From positions 5,238 through 17,175 of the forward strand of contig JAJYOS010000027.1 of the NCBI GenBank assembly GCA_021796055.1: a stretch of 11,938 bases of DNA, read 5' to 3'. Of this stretch, positions 7,853 to 11,938 are shown piece by piece (position 1 is the stretch's first letter; each line of letters starts with the position of its first letter). The notes under the pieces were generated by a model that made no database searches, was not told the origin of the DNA, and was given only the letters and a program-made list of their open reading frames with translations. The stretch is from Bacteroidota bacterium (lineage in GTDB: Bacteria; Bacteroidota; Kryptoniia; Kryptoniales; JAKASW01). Position numbers and translations under genes: made by a program.

Positions 7853-10726
7853 TTACGAAAGGTCCTTGCGTTTTAAGAGAGCAAGGAATCTTTTGTGTAG
7901 CGGAAAATCGGCGATCGTGAGAAGCCTGACCATGAGTTGCTGCAGCGAATCCGGCGGATAAGACAGAATAGAATTGTTGTTCGGGCCGTCCATCTCCAAC
8001 TTCAGCAGCGACGCGACGGCATCCAGCAATCCTGTTTGGCCAGCTCCCGAGAGGACTGTGCAGCCTAATTTTCTTTCCAGCCTGCGAATTTCACTCGAGC
8101 AATTGGACGGCGCGTAGGGATATCGGACCATCTTCAACATCGAAATGTCTTCTTTCGAATCCCCGATCGCGGCTGTACTATCGCCTGAAAAGCCTGTGAA
8201 CATCTTAAACGGTTCGATGGCACTTCCCTTGTCGACATTCCTGCACATGAAGTAAGTGTCGGCTTTCCTGGAGATCAACTTTAGCCCCTCGAGCTCGTTT
8301 CTTTCCAAAAACTCCTCCGCCTCCTGAATCGTCAGTCCTTGCGTCCCGCCCGGCACATAACGGTAGGCTCTTATCGCGTAATGGTACGCGGGATCGATTA
8401 AGACACCTTTCATTTCTCGCAGAGACTTCCGGCAGCGACCAAGCTCATCCAGAGTTTCGTTGTCGACCAGGGAGAGTTCGGTGCCGGTCTTCATATTAAG
8501 CATCACGCTTCCATATTCTGCGATACCGCCGATAAACCCGAAGTTCCGGCAGTAATCACGGACATGCTCGATGCTTCTGCCAGTGTTGGGTACAACTTTA
8601 TACCCAGCCGCTCCAAGTAGAGAAATAGCCTCGAGTCCTCGCGCCGTGGTATGTGGGAATCCCATGATTTCGGAATCGAACACGCCGTCGAGGTCCATAA
8701 AGAAGAGGCCGGAATTCGAATCCCTCGTGCCCACACCGCCGAGCAATGAAGACACAAACTTGTTCATAGTGTAAACACGAAAATTCCAGGAACGTAGGAG
8801 CCTTTCATTCAACTTCTCACAATCTACGGATTCATCACACTTCATAATTCTGTGAAAGGCGCGCTCAGATTCTGAAGTCGCGTACAACAGCTTGTTTATA
8901 AATATTCTTTCCCTGAGTGTTTCTGCGTCGCCGCTTCGAGCCGAATAATTTTCCACAAGTCGATCTTCGCTAGCCTCGTCCAAATGAAATTCGAATACCG
9001 TTGCGGCGATGTCATATGCCGGGTCCACGACATCGAGCTCAGGCGCGCCGAAGCAGTGCTGCTCGAAATCGATCTTAACGAGCCCGCCGTCACTTCTAAT
9101 CCATTCGCCGGGTCTCATCCTTCCGTCTATCAGTGTCGGCCGGAACTTCAGCGCCAACTTAAGCCTATCCAATAGCGCCGGATACTTCAGATAGCCGAGA
9201 AGCCGATTGTAAACGCTCCTCAGGATACTCAGAATCTCAAGCCATCCCCAGCCGAGGTAAGGAATGTTTCCCTTCGGATCTTCGGTAAGCGCGAGCGTCT
9301 CCAGCCTGCGCGCGAGATAGGAAGACATCTTCTCGATGATCTCGTCCGTAACTTCAGAATCCGTCAATGCGGCGCCTTCGATCCATTCCATGATAAGAAT
9401 TCCTTCCCTGAGTCCGAGAACCTCCGGCACGAATCCCTCCAGAGCCAGTCCGGCGATATAAGCATGATAACCGAGCCAGCCGAATCCGACGCTCTTGGCG
9501 ATAATCTTCTTCCGATTTTCTGTCCCATCCTCATACCTGAGTACTGCGTCGTAGACTCGTTTGAGTCGAGCCTGAAAGCTGGCTGAATAATGAGACCAAA
9601 GGCGTCCGTTCACTTCGTCGGTCCATTCGTTTTCAATCATTACCGCGCTTCGGACTCCCGATTCAGAGAGCACATCGCAGATCATTCGCTCCATGGAGGC
9701 AGGCTCGAGCATTTTCGCGACGCGAAGGTCATTAAGATGGACAGTAACCAAACCGGCCTTGTTGTGAGCCTTCTCCTGTATCTCGACGGACAAATCAACG
9801 CCTGCCGCCGGATGCACGGGTACAAGCATCATGATTCGACCCGGGTCTGCTCCAAAATCAAGGACGCACTTTTCGAGCATCCGAACAGTCTTTCCAGTGT
9901 TCGAGTAATCATCCGACAACAGGACATTCACGTCTTGCCGAAGAAGCATTTTCAGCCTCTTCGCTTCCATGCCGTGAGCTCCGTATCGAGGTCTCAGCGT
10001 GATCCAATTAACATTCTTGACTCCATGTTCCTGCAAGTAAACCTTGAGCATCGGGGCAAAGTAGCTTCCAGCGGTCCTGGCGCCAACTATCACATATTCA
10101 GCATCCTTGTCAGGATTCGTGTCGAGAAAGCGCTTTCCAAGCGTCATTATATCGTCGGCGTGCAGATCCTGGCAAACATATCCTTCGTTCAGCCTCATCC
10201 GCGCTTTCATAAAATCAGGAGGGAAGACTCCCGCTCTCACATTTCCGAACGAGCGAGAGAGCTCAGCAATTTCAGACTCGGCCGGTTCACCATCGTTCAC
10301 CAGGGACCTGCAAGTCATTTCGGTAAACCGATCAAGCTCCTCTTTCCATCTCCACATTGCGCGTAGCCTAACGGACGACCTGAATTGCAGCGGATAGTTC
10401 AAGACATTTTCAACCAGATGGATGAGCTTGCCAAAGCGTGGAAACATCCGGGCCAACGGCATGATATGCCACCTGCGCCGGGACAGATAATCGTCGGCCG
10501 TGCAACTCATCGCGCAGGCGAAGATGTAAAGATTGACCATCATCTCGCTTCGCTGCCACTGAACTGTGCACTTCCGGCAACGTTCCAGTTCATCGCCAGT
10601 TCTCGCGATAAGCTCCCTGAAGGTGAGAAACGGATTTGTAGACCACAGATAATTATTGAAGAAGTCCCGCTGACCTTGCACGGCAACCGATTCGCCTGAA
10701 TCCTCGATCAAATGTTTTGTTTCCAT
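7853..10726 (-). CDS. Phosphoribosyltransferase / APH-like kinase-fold / HAD phosphatase fusion protein
   Basis: A 957-residue, apparently cytoplasmic protein. Residues 1-190 are an unrecognised, mostly helical region with CRKC at 50-53. Residues 205-335 look like a type I phosphoribosyltransferase: YVIVGARTAG (211-220, pyrophosphate-loop region) and the PRPP-binding motif VLLSDDYSNTGKT (268-280). Residues 400-600 resemble aminoglycoside-phosphotransferase-fold kinases: IIAKSVG (408-414), VPEVLG (433-438), ILIMEWIEG (443-451) and VKIDFEQHCFGAPELDVVDP (550-569). The catalytic loop, however, reads IDGRMRPGE (533-541) in place of HGDxHPGN. Residues 672-905 are an intact HAD phosphatase: FMDLDGV (676-682), NTGR (714-717), VDKG (831-834) and IGDSKEDISML (854-864). 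A plausible chemistry is ribosylation from PRPP followed by 5'-dephosphorylation, with a regulatory kinase-like module between (inference). It converges on the polysaccharide operon. I know no named protein of this order. Confidence 0.82.
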   Translation of the reverse strand: METKHLIEDSGESVAVQGQRDFFNNYLWSTNPFLTFRELIARTGDELERCRKCTVQWQRSEMMVNLYIFACAMSCTADDYLSRRRWHIMPLARMFPRFGKLIHLVENVLNYPLQFRSSVRLRAMWRWKEELDRFTEMTCRSLVNDGEPAESEIAELSRSFGNVRAGVFPPDFMKARMRLNEGYVCQDLHADDIMTLGKRFLDTNPDKDAEYVIVGARTAGSYFAPMLKVYLQEHGVKNVNWITLRPRYGAHGMEAKRLKMLLRQDVNVLLSDDYSNTGKTVRMLEKCVLDFGADPGRIMMLVPVHPAAGVDLSVEIQEKAHNKAGLVTVHLNDLRVAKMLEPASMERMICDVLSESGVRSAVMIENEWTDEVNGRLWSHYSASFQARLKRVYDAVLRYEDGTENRKKIIAKSVGFGWLGYHAYIAGLALEGFVPEVLGLREGILIMEWIEGAALTDSEVTDEIIEKMSSYLARRLETLALTEDPKGNIPYLGWGWLEILSILRSVYNRLLGYLKYPALLDRLKLALKFRPTLIDGRMRPGEWIRSDGGLVKIDFEQHCFGAPELDVVDPAYDIAATVFEFHLDEASEDRLVENYSARSGDAETLRERIFINKLLYATSESERAFHRIMKCDESVDCEKLNERLLRSWNFRVYTMNKFVSSLLGGVGTRDSNSGLFFMDLDGVFDSEIMGFPHTTARGLEAISLLGAAGYKVVPNTGRSIEHVRDYCRNFGFIGGIAEYGSVMLNMKTGTELSLVDNETLDELGRCRKSLREMKGVLIDPAYHYAIRAYRYVPGGTQGLTIQEAEEFLERNELEGLKLISRKADTYFMCRNVDKGSAIEPFKMFTGFSGDSTAAIGDSKEDISMLKMVRYPYAPSNCSSEIRRLERKLGCTVLSGAGQTGLLDAVASLLKLEMDGPNNNSILSYPPDSLQQLMVRLLTIADFPLHKRFLALLKRKDLS

Positions 10727-10728
10727 AA

Positions 10729-10734
10729 CTCCTT
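10729..10734 (-). promoter_or_regulatory. Shine-Dalgarno AAGGAG of the fusion gene, unusually close to its ATG
   Basis: AAGGAG on the minus strand is separated from the ATG by only 2 nt. An in-frame TAA three codons before the ATG excludes an earlier start, and the next methionines are at residues 62-63, so the start is secure despite the short spacing. Confidence 0.55.
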
Positions 10735-10745
10735 ATCCGCTCAAA

Positions 10746-10760
10746 CTGCGTGTGACGCAG
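10746..10760. repeat. Short GC-rich hairpin in the leader of the fusion gene
   Basis: CTGCGT-GTG-ACGCAG is a perfect 6-bp stem with a 3-nt loop, ending 20 bp upstream of the minus-strand ATG. It has no T-run on either side that would make it a standard terminator. It may affect translation of the fusion gene or be chance. Confidence 0.3.
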
Positions 10761-11004
10761 GCGACTACCCCGCCTTGCTCGCCGCCAATTTACCGATTTA
10801 TCACTGAAAGTTATCTCTCACGATGGCACATTGCCGGAGTAGATATTACGATAACACGGTACACCTGTCCGCGGTTCCGCATGCAGCGCTGGCGACTACG
10901 ATTGGACAACACTTACCGAGCATATATGGTGGTACAGCACGCGTGTACTTCATACACACAACCAGGCTCAACCGAGAGTATTCACGAAATAATCAAAATA
11001 AGTA

Positions 11005-11033
11005 TTGCATCTACTCGAACTATTGCCTATTCT
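11005..11033 (+). promoter_or_regulatory. Weak candidate sigma70-type promoter for the membrane cytochrome-like gene
   Basis: TTGCAT (11005-11010) and TATTCT (11028-11033) are 17 bp apart, each only a partial match to the -35 and -10 consensus, inside the most AT-rich part of the intergenic region. TACGTTTG at 11033-11040 would also fit the TAnnTTTG -7 element of Bacteroidota, but no TTTG lies at the matching upstream distance. Confidence 0.25.
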
Positions 11034-11048
11034 ACGTTTGGTAGAATA
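11028..11048. promoter_or_regulatory. Perfect 8-bp inverted repeat, candidate operator
   Basis: TATTCTAC and GTAGAATA flank a 5-bp spacer (GTTTG), 57 bp before the ATG at 11106. The left arm coincides with the candidate -10 box, which is a typical place for a repressor dimer site. The arms are AT-rich and no T-run follows, so a terminator is unlikely. The regulator is unknown. Confidence 0.45.
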
Positions 11049-11105
11049 CAGATAGGGACACCCGGTATTTCGTGTTGGCAATCTTAAACAAACACCTGGG
11101 CGTCC

Positions 11106-11938
11106 ATGGGAAAAAGAGCGCATTCGATATATGTAGGTTCATTCTTCGTCGTAGGAGTGTTGTCAACTCTCCTACTAGCGATAAACGGGTATCAATACTA
11201 CACCACCCCGCTGGTCAATAGATTTTTCAACCCGCAGAATTCGCTACTTGAGCCAAGCGGCTTCATCGGCGAAGGGCTCGGCGTATTGGGAAGCCTGATG
11301 ATGATAGTCGGTGTGGCAATCTACATGCTCAGAAAAAGAGTCAAAGCGTTCCTGCACATCGGCTACCTGAAAAACTGGCTGGAGCTTCACATCTTCCTCT
11401 GCACTCTCGGGCCGGTCTTCGTTTTGTTTCACACATCCTTTAAATTCGGCGGCATAGTTGCCGTTAGTTTCTGGAGTATGACAGCGGTCGTGCTGAGCGG
11501 CGTAGTCGGGCGTTTTCTTTACGTGCGAATCCCCAAAACGATCCAGGGTCAGATACTCGGTGTCCGCGAGCTGGACGAGCTGGGGCGAGTCTATTCCCGG
11601 AAGCTTCAGACAGATTATCACGTCGATGACAAGCTCATTCGAATGATAGAGACGGCGTCCGACTATACTCAACTGAAGAAGGAGACGCTCCACAACAGCA
11701 TCGTCTTCCTAATGAAGGACGCGACACACATGCGGCGTACTCTGCGCATCTTCGGAAAGCAGCTGAAGGCGGCTGGACTATCGCACGCGGAAATAATAAG
11801 GACCAAACGAGTCGCCAAGTCGCGGATGATCTTGGCAAGAAGGATTCGTCTGCTCAACGTGATGCACCGGTTTTTCCGGCACTGGCATATCGTCCATCTC
11901 CCCTTCGCGATAATCATGTTCCTGATAATGTTTATTCA
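11106..11938 (+). CDS. Putative b-type cytochrome / ferric-reductase-like membrane protein (3' partial)
   Basis: An ATG-started frame runs 277 codons and leaves the window without a stop. The visible part has about five membrane segments: 9-28, 54-75, 92-110, 115-138 and one from about 262. A cytosolic-type basic loop rich in Arg/Lys separates the last two (about 140-255). Histidines sit where haem ligands are usual: His95 and His109 on one helix face (LHIFLCTLGPVFVLFHTSFK), and a cluster HRFFRHWHIVH (254-264) entering the last helix. This suggests haem-binding electron transfer across the inner membrane, possibly with redox domains beyond the window edge (inference). An in-frame TAA at 11085-11087 leaves this ATG as the first likely start, though no good Shine-Dalgarno precedes it. 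The family is recognised only in general terms; it could also be another multi-histidine membrane protein. Confidence 0.6.
   Translation, partial: MGKRAHSIYVGSFFVVGVLSTLLLAINGYQYYTTPLVNRFFNPQNSLLEPSGFIGEGLGVLGSLMMIVGVAIYMLRKRVKAFLHIGYLKNWLELHIFLCTLGPVFVLFHTSFKFGGIVAVSFWSMTAVVLSGVVGRFLYVRIPKTIQGQILGVRELDELGRVYSRKLQTDYHVDDKLIRMIETASDYTQLKKETLHNSIVFLMKDATHMRRTLRIFGKQLKAAGLSHAEIIRTKRVAKSRMILARRIRLLNVMHRFFRHWHIVHLPFAIIMFLIMFI

Larger units (their letters stand above)
10727..11105. other. Divergent intergenic region, no convincing gene
   Basis: About 380 bp separate two genes transcribed away from each other, so promoters for both should lie here. The open frame at 10752-11087 (+) has no domain-like sequence and low-quality composition, so I do not call it. 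The stretch 10981-11050 is AT-rich, about 31% GC by hand count. Two structures stand out: a short hairpin next to the minus-strand gene and a perfect inverted repeat near the plus-strand gene. I see no tRNA, no recognisable riboswitch and no insertion sequence. Confidence 0.6.

Noticed and set aside
9590..10366. A 258-codon open frame on the plus strand
   Set aside because: It lies wholly antisense to the phosphoribosyltransferase end of the fusion gene and its translation has no domain features. It is a by-product of codon bias on the other strand.
10752..11087. A 111-codon open frame in the intergenic region
   Set aside because: It starts close to the minus-strand gene, lacks a good ribosome-binding site, spans the AT-rich promoter-like stretch and the inverted repeat, and its translation resembles no protein I know.
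11244..11693. A 149-codon open frame on the minus strand
   Set aside because: It is antisense to the membrane protein gene starting at 11106, whose helices and histidines are much more convincing.
1..11938. CRISPR arrays, transposases, tRNA or rRNA genes
   Set aside because: No regularly spaced repeats, transposase motifs, terminal inverted repeats or tRNA-like cloverleaf sequences were seen.

Overview
The window looks like bacterial chromosome of medium GC, densely coded. It holds the 3' part of a surface-polysaccharide (exopolysaccharide or lipid-linked glycan) operon, a large unusual gene facing it, and the start of a membrane cytochrome-like gene. The gene mix resembles the exosortase/PEP-CTERM-type exopolysaccharide loci of Gram-negative bacteria: a group 1 glycosyltransferase, a polysaccharide deacetylase, FemAB/CelD-like acyltransferases and a WecG/TagA-type transferase. 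No exosortase or other phylogenetic marker is present, so the organism cannot be named. A Gram-negative environmental lineage is a guess.

Positions 1-7842 (+) carry six genes in tight order, probably one operon that begins upstream of the window. They are a glycosyltransferase-deacetylase fusion (cut at its 5' end), two tandem FemAB-like GNAT proteins, a proline-dehydrogenase-like TIM-barrel protein, a GT2-WecG/TagA double glycosyltransferase, and a left-handed beta-helix O-acyltransferase. Overlaps of 4 and 20 bp and gaps of 31, 73 and 35 bp support co-transcription. Together they suggest building a lipid-linked glycan, unmasking amines by deacetylation, and decorating them with acyl or aminoacyl groups. 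The proline-dehydrogenase-like member is the odd one out and may act on such a decoration (inference).

Positions 7853-10726 (-) are one 957-residue gene converging on the operon with a 10-bp gap. It joins a type I phosphoribosyltransferase domain, an aminoglycoside-phosphotransferase-like domain whose catalytic loop is degenerate, and an intact HAD phosphatase domain. I recognise the domains but not the combination. It is the best candidate here for an undescribed system.

Positions 10727-11105 are a non-coding divergent promoter region with an AT-rich stretch and a perfect 8-bp inverted repeat 57 bp before the next gene. From 11106 (+) a multi-helix, histidine-rich membrane protein begins and runs off the window; it looks like a b-type cytochrome or ferric-reductase-like electron-transfer protein.
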